Shown here piece by piece: positions 12,872-20,952 of a stretch of 21,509 nt of DNA (position 1 is the stretch's first letter; each line of letters starts with the position of its first letter). The notes under the pieces are model-generated. The model did not search any database, was not told the DNA's origin, and saw only the letters and a list, made by a program, of their open reading frames with translations. The translations under genes were made by a program, and so were the position numbers. Source of the stretch: a virus; IMG/VR virus record IMGVR_UViG_3300017781_000172, positions 1 to 21,509 of that record; one strand, 5' to 3'.

Positions 12872-12915
12872 AAAAGAAAGGGGGTAATGTTATGTTATCC
12901 CCATTTCTTTTTCTT
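12872..12915 (+). terminator. Strong intrinsic terminator after the SSB-like gene
   Basis: AAAAGAAA (12872-12879) pairs with TTTCTTTT (12904-12911), and inside it GGGG (12881-12884) pairs with CCCC (12899-12902), with TAA/TTA closing the loop and one mismatch. A T-rich tail continues to TTTTC. It ends the operon that starts near 8955. The primase ATG follows only 12 nt later, so the primase must depend on read-through or on an unseen promoter. Confidence 0.75.
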
Positions 12916-12926
12916 ATTTTTAAATT

Positions 12927-13904
12927 ATGTTTAACACTAAAAATTTTGTTATAGAAGGACAAGATGTACCAAGTACGTGGGTGTTTCAATACTATTTAGA
13001 TTTACCAGAGAAGTTAACTGGTCAGGATTTAAAGATTGTATCAGTTTTTAATCCTAATGAAAGAACTCCTAGCTTCTGTATATACGTTGATAAAACAATT
13101 ATGCAATATAAGTTTAAGGATTTCTCTACAGGTAAAAGTGGTAATAAAATTGACTTAGTTAAATTAATGTTCAATGTAGATTTCCCAACTGCTATGCAAA
13201 AAATAGTAAAAGATTACAACACATATGTAAGATCATCAGAATATATAGAACAAAAATTTCAACCTCAATCTAAGTGGGAAATAGATTTTATAAAGCTTAG
13301 AGAGTGGACAATAGAAGATAAAGATTATTGGTTATCATATAGAATTGGCAAGACAATGCTAGACACCTATAATGTTAAACCAATAGAATATTATAACCTT
13401 ATAAAAGAAGAAACAGGAGAAATTAGAAAGTTGAGGATTGCTAGTAAATATATGTATGGCTACTTTGATAAGAACAAAGAAGTATATAAAATTTACCAAC
13501 CTCATAGTAAAAGTCACAAGTTCCATAAAGTTAAACCTTATTTACAAGGTTTTGATCAACTACAATTTAACCAGCCTTATTTAGTTATATGTTCATCTCT
13601 TAAGGATGCAATGTGTCTTAAAGGTATGGGATATAATTTAGAAGTGTTAGCACCAGATAGTGAGAATACTATGATCAAACCTCATATAATAGAACATCTT
13701 AAGAAAAAATATAAAACAATAATAACTCTTTTTGATAATGATGACGCAGGTAAAGCTGCTATCAAGAAGTATCATGAAATGTATAACTTATCAGGAATGA
13801 TCTTCCCAACAGCTAAAGATATATCTGATGCTATGAAAGAAAATGATTTTGGATATGTACATTCTATTATACAACCAATATTAAAAAAGATTTTAAATAA
13901 ATAA
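12927..13904 (+). CDS. DnaG-like primase with degenerate zinc and TOPRIM motifs
   Basis: A 325-residue protein. Residues about 38-93 align with the CHC2 zinc domain of DnaG: FNPNERTPSF (41-50) stands for CPFHxxKTPSF, and FKDFSTGKSGNKIDLV (63-78) for the FGCGxxGD part, so all zinc ligands are gone while the surrounding fold residues remain. The TOPRIM part (about 217-302) keeps LFDNDDAG (268-275) and KDISD (297-301), but the usual Glu of the EG motif is Ser (VICSSLKDAM, 220-229). It is short, with no helicase-interaction domain. It probably makes primers on the lagging strand, but the changes leave real doubt about catalytic activity. Overall family call is secure. Confidence 0.85.
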   Translation: MFNTKNFVIEGQDVPSTWVFQYYLDLPEKLTGQDLKIVSVFNPNERTPSFCIYVDKTIMQYKFKDFSTGKSGNKIDLVKLMFNVDFPTAMQKIVKDYNTYVRSSEYIEQKFQPQSKWEIDFIKLREWTIEDKDYWLSYRIGKTMLDTYNVKPIEYYNLIKEETGEIRKLRIASKYMYGYFDKNKEVYKIYQPHSKSHKFHKVKPYLQGFDQLQFNQPYLVICSSLKDAMCLKGMGYNLEVLAPDSENTMIKPHIIEHLKKKYKTIITLFDNDDAGKAAIKKYHEMYNLSGMIFPTAKDISDAMKENDFGYVHSIIQPILKKILNK

Positions 13905-13906
13905 TT

Positions 13907-14293
13907 ATGACTAAAAGAAGATGGTTTATACCTGGTAATGTACCTAGCAGTAAAAATGGTAGGCGTTGGACAGGTAAATACTTTATTGCTAGCAAAGCTG
14001 TAATGAATTACAGAAAGGCTACCAAGGAACATTATACTAAATTAACTGAAGAGTTTAAAACACAAGTTGCTGAACTCAATCTGCCAGTAAAAATAAGCTT
14101 TGAATTTATTAGAGGCAGCCGTCATAAGTTTGATTATATAAATCCTGCACAAACAGTGCAAGATGATATGGTTAAGTATGGATGGATTGAAGATGATAAT
14201 GCTGAGTTCATTATACCAACATTTAAACAATATACTTATGATAAAGAGAACCCCGGTGTATGGATAGAAATAATTTTAGATGAAGAAAAATAA
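13907..14293 (+). CDS. rusA: RusA-like Holliday junction resolvase
   Basis: A 128-residue protein matching the RusA family in length and order. It starts with FIPGNVPSSKNGRR (7-20), the family's conserved opening. The acidic active site is D76 (HKFDYINPAQ), D86/D87 (VQDDM) and D96/D97 (IEDDN), in the usual spacing. It would cut four-way junctions formed during recombination-dependent replication. The gene starts 2 nt after the primase stop, with an AATT-ATG context, and overlaps the next gene by 14 nt. Confidence 0.88.
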   Translation: MTKRRWFIPGNVPSSKNGRRWTGKYFIASKAVMNYRKATKEHYTKLTEEFKTQVAELNLPVKISFEFIRGSRHKFDYINPAQTVQDDMVKYGWIEDDNAEFIIPTFKQYTYDKENPGVWIEIILDEEK

Positions 14294-14579
14294 AAAAATT
14301 ATAACAATTGAAGAGTTCTTTAGATTAAAACAAATGTTTGCTGGTTCAACAGAAGATAAGGCAATGGCTTTTGAAATATGGGACAATCAATATAAAGATA
14401 GAAACATAATAGATCCTTTAATGTTTAAAGGACTTATGTTTACAGATAGAAAGAGTTTTGCAAAAGCAGTGAAAGTAGATTTTACTACTAAAACTGGAAA
14501 AATACTTTACACATTTTTATCTGAACAACAAGCAGATGAAATTTATAAACAAATTTTAGATAAATTAATGAATGATTAA
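14280..14579 (+). CDS. Small unknown protein preceding the VWA gene
   Basis: A 99-residue helical, basic protein (MKKNKKIITIEEFFRLKQMF ... LSEQQADEIYKQILDKLMND). No recognised domain. It overlaps the resolvase gene by 14 nt and the VWA gene by 8 nt, so it is part of the same translation unit. Possible adaptor or partner for either; unknown. Confidence 0.7.
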   Translation: MKKNKKIITIEEFFRLKQMFAGSTEDKAMAFEIWDNQYKDRNIIDPLMFKGLMFTDRKSFAKAVKVDFTTKTGKILYTFLSEQQADEIYKQILDKLMND

Positions 14580-15735
14580 TATACAAGACCAGGTTGCAAG
14601 AACAACCAAAACATTAATATTTACTGAGCCCTTTTACGGGCTCTTTTTAATTGGTATCAATAAACAATATAGTGAGCGTATTCCTACAGCAGGTGTAAGT
14701 AAGCATGGTATTGGTATGCAATTGACTATAAACCCAGAGTTTTACAATGAACTTAGTGAAGACCACAGATTTGGTTTAATAAAACATGAACTATTGCATA
14801 TTGCATTTGGCCATTTATTATTAAGAGATACATATTCTAATCATAAGTTATTTAATATAGCAGCTGATTTGGAGATCAACCAGTACATACTGGAAAGTAA
14901 ACTACCTAAAGGAGGTTTATTACTATCAAGTTTTCCTGAATTAAATCTTCCTAAGAAAGCAGGTACAAGAGAATATTATGATCTGTTGATGCAAGCAAAG
15001 AAAGATGGCACATCTCCATCACTTGATAATTTGATGAATCAAATGGACGGTGAATCACAGTATTGTCATAGTACATGGGAAGAGTTTGATGAGCTACCTG
15101 AAGCTGATAAGAAATTAGTACAAAAACAAATAGAACATCAGTTAAAGGACTCAGCAGAACAAACAGCTAAGAAACAAGGTCATATACCAGGGGAGTTAGC
15201 AAATATTATACACAGACTAATGCATATTGACCCACCTAAATTTGACTGGAAAGGTTATTTAAAAAGATTTGTGGGTAATTCAAGTATAGTATATACTAAA
15301 AAGTTGAGACGTAAGTATAACAAACGTTATGCTGCAAATCCTGGCCTAAAGATCAAGTTTAAAAATCATATCCTTGTTGGTGTTGACACAAGCGGATCAG
15401 TAAATAATGATGAGCTAAAAGAATTCTTTAATGAATTAGCACATATGGTTAAGACTGGTCATAAGATAACAGTAGCACAGTGTGATACACAGCTTAAGAG
15501 TGTTAAGGAGTTTAACCCTAAACATGATTGGGAAATACATGGACGTGGTGGAACAAGTTTCCAACCTGTAATAGATCATTACAATGAAAAGAAAGGAGCA
15601 TATACTGCTCTAGTATATTTAACAGATGGTGAAGCTTATTCTCCAGATAACTGCCCTAAAAATACCTTATGGTGTTTAAGTAGTATATCTGAGATGAATA
15701 ATGATTTACCAGGACAAGTAATAAAATTAAATTAA
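14572..15735 (+). CDS. Putative metallopeptidase with VWA-like domain (DUF2201-type)
   Basis: A 387-residue protein with two parts. The N-terminal zincin-like domain has HELLHIAFGH (72-81), including HExxH at 72-76, and FNIAADLEINQYI (94-106), a companion motif of this family. The C-terminal VWA-like domain carries the MIDAS metal site: DTSGS (272-276), T328 in RGGTSF, and TDGE (351-354). Such proteins occur in tandem with MoxR-type AAA+ ATPases, and here the ATPase gene starts 8 nt after the stop. The pair is known to act as a remodelling or chaperone machine on protein substrates. Whether the HExxH is catalytic is untested. A terminator-like hairpin sits in codons 19-26. Confidence 0.88.
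   Translation: MINIQDQVARTTKTLIFTEPFYGLFLIGINKQYSERIPTAGVSKHGIGMQLTINPEFYNELSEDHRFGLIKHELLHIAFGHLLLRDTYSNHKLFNIAADLEINQYILESKLPKGGLLLSSFPELNLPKKAGTREYYDLLMQAKKDGTSPSLDNLMNQMDGESQYCHSTWEEFDELPEADKKLVQKQIEHQLKDSAEQTAKKQGHIPGELANIIHRLMHIDPPKFDWKGYLKRFVGNSSIVYTKKLRRKYNKRYAANPGLKIKFKNHILVGVDTSGSVNNDELKEFFNELAHMVKTGHKITVAQCDTQLKSVKEFNPKHDWEIHGRGGTSFQPVIDHYNEKKGAYTALVYLTDGEAYSPDNCPKNTLWCLSSISEMNNDLPGQVIKLN
14626..14648 (+). terminator. Intrinsic-terminator-like hairpin inside the VWA gene
   Basis: GAGCCC (14626-14631) pairs perfectly with GGGCTC (14638-14643), loop TTTTAC, followed by TTTTT (14644-14648). This meets the usual description of a Rho-independent terminator, yet it lies 54 nt into the VWA coding sequence, where it encodes EPFYGLF. 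It could attenuate transcription of the VWA/MoxR block; translation by a closely following ribosome would prevent folding. Confidence 0.5.
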
Positions 15736-15743
15736 TAGAAAAA

Positions 15744-17015
15744 ATGGCACAAGTAAACTTAAATGTAACAGAATTAAAAGGCTTTGTAAATCACATAATT
15801 AAAAACAATAGGTATTTACAAGAAAATAATAAGAACTCAGTATCCGTAGAGGTGGTTGGTGAATCAGGTATTGGTAAGACTTCTACTATAGTAGAGCTAG
15901 CTCAAGATAATAATCTAAAGTTTGTAAAACTTAATCTAGCACAGATAGAAGAGCTAGGTGACTTAGTAGGCTTTCCTGTACGTCAATTTCAGATGTATAA
16001 AGAAAAAGTAATACCAACTAAAAAGTTAGACAACTTAAGTATGGTTACTGCTACACAAAGAGCTGCAGGCAATAGTCTAGCTAATCTAAACACAAGCACT
16101 ACTAAAAAAGTAGGCATGTGGGTTGATGAGCTAGCAGTACAAGAGTATCTAAAGAATGGATACAAGATGACCGGTAAGAATAGAATGTCTTATTGTGCTC
16201 CTGAATGGATTGCTGATGCAAAAGCAGGTGGTATCTTATTACTAGATGACTGGAATCGTGCTGACACAAGATTTATACAAGCAGTTATGGAATTAATAGA
16301 TAGACAGTCTTATATCTCTTGGACTCTACCTAAAGATTGGCATATTATATTAACAGCTAACCCGGATAACGGTGACTATATGGTTAACAGTGTAGATTCT
16401 GCACAGAAGACCAGATATGTAACAGCTAATCTTAAGTTTGATGTTAATGTATGGGCTCAATGGGCAGAGTCTGCTAATATAGATACAAGATGTATTAACT
16501 TTTTGTTATTACATCCTGAGCTTGTAACTCAAGAAACAAATGCAAGATCAATTACAACATTCTTTAATTCAATATCTAGTTTTGAAGAGTTTGAAGCTAA
16601 CTTATCTTTAATTCAAATGATTGGTGAAGGTAGTGTTGGTGATGCTTTTGCTTCTATGTTTACAACTTTTATTAATAACAAGCTTGATAAGTTGATAACA
16701 CCTACAGATTTATTGACTCATGATAATGAGCAGTATATTCTTGGTGAACTTAGATCTTGTATTGGTAAAGATGATACTTACCGTGCAGATATTGCTGCTA
16801 CACTAGCAACAAGACTTGGTAACTTTGCTGTAGTATATTCTAAAGAAAATACTATTGGGCAAAAGCACACTGATAGATTGATTTCACTATGTACTAAAGA
16901 TTACTTTACTAATGATCTTAAGTATCTAATTGTAAGAACAATCTTTAATGGTAATAAAAAGAAGTTCAACAAAATGATGATGAACCCAGATATAATTAAA
17001 ATGACAATGAAATAA
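15744..17015 (+). CDS. MoxR-type AAA+ ATPase
   Basis: A 423-residue AAA+ protein. Walker A is GESGIGKT (39-46), then LNLAQIEELGDLVGFPV (64-79), the MoxR/dynein-like segment where the ring contacts substrate. Walker B is GGILLLDDWNRA (162-173), sensor 1 LTANPDN (203-209) and a sensor 2-type NARSITTF follows near residue 265. The C-terminal third is helical. MoxR ATPases work with VWA proteins, and the partner gene lies just upstream. The energy of ATP would be used to remodel or load a partner; target unknown. The large C-terminal region beyond the AAA+ core is not recognised. Confidence 0.9.
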   Translation: MAQVNLNVTELKGFVNHIIKNNRYLQENNKNSVSVEVVGESGIGKTSTIVELAQDNNLKFVKLNLAQIEELGDLVGFPVRQFQMYKEKVIPTKKLDNLSMVTATQRAAGNSLANLNTSTTKKVGMWVDELAVQEYLKNGYKMTGKNRMSYCAPEWIADAKAGGILLLDDWNRADTRFIQAVMELIDRQSYISWTLPKDWHIILTANPDNGDYMVNSVDSAQKTRYVTANLKFDVNVWAQWAESANIDTRCINFLLLHPELVTQETNARSITTFFNSISSFEEFEANLSLIQMIGEGSVGDAFASMFTTFINNKLDKLITPTDLLTHDNEQYILGELRSCIGKDDTYRADIAATLATRLGNFAVVYSKENTIGQKHTDRLISLCTKDYFTNDLKYLIVRTIFNGNKKKFNKMMMNPDIIKMTMK

Positions 17016-17016
17016 A

Positions 17017-18054
17017 ATGGCAAATAAATCAGTATATCAAAATTTTGATAATGATGCATTGACATACTTTGGACTAGCAGCTGACCCGTTATACGGGTTA
17101 GTTACTAGTACAGGTGTTGAGAAGGTATTATGTACTCAAGATGAAAAAACATATGATAAAATACACAGTATATTAACGGTCCCTACAGAAGATGACCAAA
17201 CTTTTAGAACTAAAAAGAAAGCTTTTATATTACCCAGGTGTGGGGTATCACAAGATAGATTAAAAGCAGCTCTTAAAGAGCATAGTATAACTGTAACAAA
17301 TGACTATGAACTAGCAGATCTTATAATAGGGCATGATGATATAAGCACAGATGACAAGTTATCTAATGGTGAAAACATTCCATCTACAATTATGATGAAT
17401 AAGTTGTGGAACTATGAGACTACATTTGGAGATAAGAATAGTATAGGTGTATTAAAGAAAATATCTGATGCAAATATACAGTGTATTGTTACACCTAAAG
17501 TAACTGATAAAGTAAGATACTATGATATTGATATGCATGATAACATATTAGATGTTTGGATGCTTTCAGGTATGGCAGTAAATCTTGCACATATTATTAA
17601 TACTACAGATGTAAGTGTTATTGATACTGAGACAGTATTGCATGCATCAGCTACAAGGTTAGTTTTAGATGAACAACTTCTTGCAGATCTTAAAGCTCAA
17701 TTAAATTCTTATAGTGATGATAAAGCTCTTGCTATAAAGATTGTTCCTACTATAGACTATACTAAGAACTATCATTTATTATGGCAGCTAGCACAAGACT
17801 GTGGTAGTCTTGAGTATGCTGACAATAGAGATAAAGATTTACAGTATTGGCTTGATGTATCTAAATTTGTTAGTTTTGGTAGAAAAAGTGCACAAACTAT
17901 GATAAACTGGTTAGAAGTAAATGATAAATTATGTAAAACAACCTTTAGATACTTAGAGCCTATAGTCAGATCAGAAATAAGCATACAAAACAGAGACCTT
18001 TATACATTTAAAGTATCTGTTAAAAAAGAATACCTAAAATATTTAAAAAATTAA
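17017..18054 (+). CDS. Large unknown protein, first of a pair
   Basis: A 345-residue soluble protein starting 1 nt after the MoxR stop. Near the N-terminus is AADPLYGL (21-28), encoded by a hairpin-forming sequence. Residues about 68-108 (KAFILPRCG, then LKEHSITVTNDYELADLIIG) look like one small alpha/beta unit, with a pattern that resembles the next protein's residues 84-118. The rest shows alternating helices and strands without known motifs. Because it is tightly linked to the MoxR/VWA pair it could be a substrate or third component of that machine (inference). Confidence 0.8.
   Translation: MANKSVYQNFDNDALTYFGLAADPLYGLVTSTGVEKVLCTQDEKTYDKIHSILTVPTEDDQTFRTKKKAFILPRCGVSQDRLKAALKEHSITVTNDYELADLIIGHDDISTDDKLSNGENIPSTIMMNKLWNYETTFGDKNSIGVLKKISDANIQCIVTPKVTDKVRYYDIDMHDNILDVWMLSGMAVNLAHIINTTDVSVIDTETVLHASATRLVLDEQLLADLKAQLNSYSDDKALAIKIVPTIDYTKNYHLLWQLAQDCGSLEYADNRDKDLQYWLDVSKFVSFGRKSAQTMINWLEVNDKLCKTTFRYLEPIVRSEISIQNRDLYTFKVSVKKEYLKYLKN
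17081..17101 (+). other. Coding-sequence hairpin
   Basis: CTGACCCG (17081-17088) pairs over 8 bp, with one G-U, with CGGGTTAG (17094-17101), leaving the 5-nt loop TTATA. No T-run follows. It encodes ADPLYGL near the protein N-terminus, mirroring the hairpin at 14626 that encodes EPFYGL. Confidence 0.35.
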
Positions 18055-18056
18055 TT

Positions 18057-19238
18057 ATGATTAAAAAATTTCACTTACATATAAATATTACTCCTGAAAC
18101 AACAATTACTAATGATGAGAGTATAGTAGATAATAATAAAACAACCAATAAACTTTTAGCTGATGCAATTAAATTAGAAGAAACTGGTGTGTATATTGGA
18201 ACAACTAATGGTTGGACATTGGATAAACAATTAGTAGATACTGTATTGCCTAAGCGTCCTGATGTAATTAATATACAAGATAAAAAACTATATAGATGGC
18301 CTCATCTAGATTTACCAAGACAAAAGGTAGATCTTTTAAAAGATAAGTTCAATTGTAAAGTTATTAGGAATGTAGATAAAGCAGATATAGAAATTATTTC
18401 TATGAATGGAATGAGAAAATTAGTAGAAATGGATTGGCATGCTTCTTTTAGTTATAGTGGTATGTATAATTTTCTATCCTTTCTTAAGTCTGCAGACATC
18501 TTAACAAAATCTTCATTAGATAAATGTAGAGACATATTAGAAGGCATACCTAAAGAATCTAGAATTAGTATTACTAGAGATCATCCTTGGAATATAGATT
18601 CTGCAGGAGAACTTTTTCAAACATCTAAAATAATAAATAAGTATTTAGATAGTAATAGGCCTAAAGGAGTAGGTAGAGAAGCAATAGTTAAAGGTAAAGA
18701 TAAAATAGATACTTATCATCATATAATTAATACATCATCACAAGTAGTATTTGATGTTGACATAAATAATATAATTGATGAAGATCTAGCTGTTATTAAA
18801 AATACTGAATTAGAAAAAATACAACAAATGATTTCTAGTAGTGATAGAGATAATAGATCTTTAGCTTTAGAGATGCTAGCAAACTGTAACGTTAATAAAT
18901 CTTTTGATGTTGTTAGTATTATATATTACTGGTATTATGATTGGTTAAAGGATACTAATAACTGGAATACTGTAAATGTAAAAGCACTAAAATCAAAAAT
19001 GAAAGCCTTTGAAGGTGGTGGTTCTACAAGTTCTATTTACAGTTATAATAACTATATTAAGAATTTGGTTGAACATGATAAATTAACTAAGTTTGCTATA
19101 GATGATACCCGTAAAAGATTATATAAACATATACTTTTAAATCTAGTAGGTACAGATAATGAGGTGGCTGTATTTAATGTAGATATTGACTCTTTAGTAT
19201 TAAAAAATGAACTAATAGAAAATATAACAAATGACTAA
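18057..19238 (+). CDS. Large unknown protein, second of a pair
   Basis: A 393-residue protein starting 2 nt after its neighbour (AATT-ATG start). Residues about 84-118 (LDLPRQKVDLLKDKF followed by KADIEIISMNG) resemble the LPR...ADLII unit of the upstream protein. Residues about 250-300 (LEKIQQMISSSDRDNRSLAL, EMLANCN) form a helical repeat-like segment reminiscent of HEAT-type helices. No enzymatic motifs. Together with the upstream protein it may form a partner complex for the MoxR/VWA system; the role is unknown. Confidence 0.8.
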   Translation: MIKKFHLHINITPETTITNDESIVDNNKTTNKLLADAIKLEETGVYIGTTNGWTLDKQLVDTVLPKRPDVINIQDKKLYRWPHLDLPRQKVDLLKDKFNCKVIRNVDKADIEIISMNGMRKLVEMDWHASFSYSGMYNFLSFLKSADILTKSSLDKCRDILEGIPKESRISITRDHPWNIDSAGELFQTSKIINKYLDSNRPKGVGREAIVKGKDKIDTYHHIINTSSQVVFDVDINNIIDEDLAVIKNTELEKIQQMISSSDRDNRSLALEMLANCNVNKSFDVVSIIYYWYYDWLKDTNNWNTVNVKALKSKMKAFEGGGSTSSIYSYNNYIKNLVEHDKLTKFAIDDTRKRLYKHILLNLVGTDNEVAVFNVDIDSLVLKNELIENITND

Positions 19239-19371
19239 AAAAGAAGATAGAAAAGCGTTGATAGAGACTATACTATTGTATAAGGAAAAGATAAGACAAA
19301 CTCCTGGTATAAAAACAATGATACAGAAACTACAACAAAAATTAGATAAATTAAATGATAAACGTAAATAA
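19231..19371 (+). CDS. Small basic helical protein
   Basis: A 46-residue frame, ATG at 19231 to TAA at 19371, starting MTKKEDRKALIETILLYKEK and ending LQQKLDKLNDKRK. It is a plausible amphipathic helix or coiled coil and is strongly basic. It overlaps the gene before by 8 nt and the gene after by 17 nt, filling what would otherwise be a 116-nt gap in a tightly packed operon. Function unknown. Confidence 0.65.
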   Translation: MTKKEDRKALIETILLYKEKIRQTPGIKTMIQKLQQKLDKLNDKRK

Positions 19372-20347
19372 AGAAAAAGAGGAGAAGTTTTATGCAAATA
19401 AAGATTTTTGCTTTAGCTACTCCTCTTTAAATAAATTATTATTTTCACCATCCTTATTTTACAAGGACTATATACTGTGGGACCGTGAGGTCAGAACAGA
19501 CAAACATCTTATAGAAGGCAAGCTTATACATTGCTTGCTGTTTGAAGAAGATAAAGTTGAAGAAAAGTTCAGCATTGTACCTGGTAAAAGCCCTAGTGAT
19601 AATATCAGAAAGGTATTAAAAGATATGTCTCTTTATACAGATGCAGAGACACTGGTTGATTGTGAAGACTCTATAATTCTTGACTCACTTAAGAATCTAA
19701 ATTTATATCAATCTTTAAAAGCTGATGACTCAAGGCTATCTAAGATAAGAACACAAGATAATGAGCCGTATTGGAAGTTTATTGGTAATAGTAACGTTGA
19801 TGTTGTAGATCAAGATACTCTTCTTAGATGTAAAGAAAAGGTTAGTATACTTAAAGTAAATAAAGATGTGATGTCTTTATTTGAAGAAGTAACAACTGAC
19901 TTTGATTTAGATCCTATTGAAACACATAGTGAGAGGTATCTTAAATCTGATTTAATTGGTTTGGATTTTGGCCTGCACGGCTATATAGATTATTATAAGA
20001 TTGACACTGATAAAAAAGAAGTTACTATATGTGATCTTAAAACAACCGGTAAGACAGTTTCTGACTTTAAAGACACTGTAGACTTTTATAATTACTGGTT
20101 ACAGGCTGCTATTTATATGAAGTTAGTCTATGATACATTAGGAGATGATGCTGATGAGTATGAATTAACTTTTAAATTTATAGTTATTGATACATATGAT
20201 CAAGTTTATGTATTTGAAGTATCAAAAGATACAATGGGTAGCTGGGCAAATGGCCTTGGTGGTGCTATAAAGACTGCTAAATTTCATTATAACAGTAGAA
20301 ATTACTCATTACCTATTGAGTTTTTATCAAATAAAGTTACCTTATAG
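19355..20347 (+). CDS. PD-(D/E)XK exonuclease (RecE/RecB-like)
   Basis: A 330-residue nuclease. FSYSSLNKLLFSPSLFY (20-36) is the usual opening helix of RecB-type nucleases. The GxxxH motif is GKLIHCLLF (55-63). The active site is D212 in GYIDYY and D227/K229 in CDLKTTGK (226-233), and the QxxxY motif is QAAIY (250-254). This corresponds to phage exonucleases that resect double-strand ends to give 3' single strands for annealing by proteins such as Sak4. The glutamate of the classic ExK is Asp here, which is common in this family. It likely works with the Sak4-like and SSB-like proteins, although it lies 7 kb downstream. Confidence 0.88.
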   Translation: MINVNKEKEEKFYANKDFCFSYSSLNKLLFSPSLFYKDYILWDREVRTDKHLIEGKLIHCLLFEEDKVEEKFSIVPGKSPSDNIRKVLKDMSLYTDAETLVDCEDSIILDSLKNLNLYQSLKADDSRLSKIRTQDNEPYWKFIGNSNVDVVDQDTLLRCKEKVSILKVNKDVMSLFEEVTTDFDLDPIETHSERYLKSDLIGLDFGLHGYIDYYKIDTDKKEVTICDLKTTGKTVSDFKDTVDFYNYWLQAAIYMKLVYDTLGDDADEYELTFKFIVIDTYDQVYVFEVSKDTMGSWANGLGGAIKTAKFHYNSRNYSLPIEFLSNKVTL

Positions 20348-20348
20348 T

Positions 20349-20945
20349 ATGGGTTTGATCTATACTGACTACTTTCAAAAGAGTAAAGTCTTTCTATATC
20401 CTTTGTTAGGTATAGGTAGAAAGGCTAAGTATGTACCTAGACAAACTTATATTTGTTGGGATGGTTTTTACTCTACTGAAGATTGTAAGCTGATATTAGA
20501 ATATAAAACTAAACCTTCTGAATCTTTTAAAAAGTTTGCTTCTAGATTTCTAGATAAGCATGTTATGTATGAAGATAGTGTACAAATTTCTGATAACTCA
20601 ATTATATATATATTTGATTTTACTTATATACATAATAAAACCTATAAATCAGACTATAAAAAAATTGTAGAAGGTAATTATTCTAAATTAAGTATGACTT
20701 CTAAAGTTCTCATACTGGATTTCTTTGGTGATGAAGACAAAGCCGGAGAGTATATCAATACATTTTTATCTCCAGGTGATAGTTTTGAAACATATGCTAA
20801 TTTCTTTGATGTAGAAGAAGCAGTACTATATAATATAGGGGAGCTGTGCTCTAAACCTGACATAGAAAAAGAAACTTTAGTTGATAATAATTACCTATTA
20901 AAACAATTATTAAAAAAAAGTTCTATATATTTGACAAATAAATAA
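20349..20945 (+). CDS. Unknown protein downstream of the exonuclease
   Basis: A 198-residue protein. I chose the ATG at 20349, 1 nt after the exonuclease stop; a TTG at 20316 would add 11 residues and overlap. It starts MGLIYTDYFQKSKVFLYPLLG, then YVPRQTYICWDGFYS, a strand pair (SIIYIFDFTYI, 92-102) and helices toward the C-terminus (FETYANFFDVEEAVLYN). No motif is recognised. Position directly after the exonuclease suggests a shared transcript and perhaps an inhibitor or accessory role (speculative). Confidence 0.75.
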   Translation: MGLIYTDYFQKSKVFLYPLLGIGRKAKYVPRQTYICWDGFYSTEDCKLILEYKTKPSESFKKFASRFLDKHVMYEDSVQISDNSIIYIFDFTYIHNKTYKSDYKKIVEGNYSKLSMTSKVLILDFFGDEDKAGEYINTFLSPGDSFETYANFFDVEEAVLYNIGELCSKPDIEKETLVDNNYLLKQLLKKSSIYLTNK

Positions 20946-20952
20946 AAAAATT

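Noticed and set aside
15206-15214. TTATACACA, a DnaA-box-like 9-mer, as possible origin
   Set aside because: A single copy inside the coding sequence of the VWA gene, without clustering or an AT-rich unwinding region. Not enough for an origin call, even though a DnaA-like protein is encoded nearby.
20316-20348. TTG start for the 20349 gene
   Set aside because: It would overlap the exonuclease gene by 32 nt. An ATG lies 1 nt after the exonuclease stop and gives a natural N-terminus.
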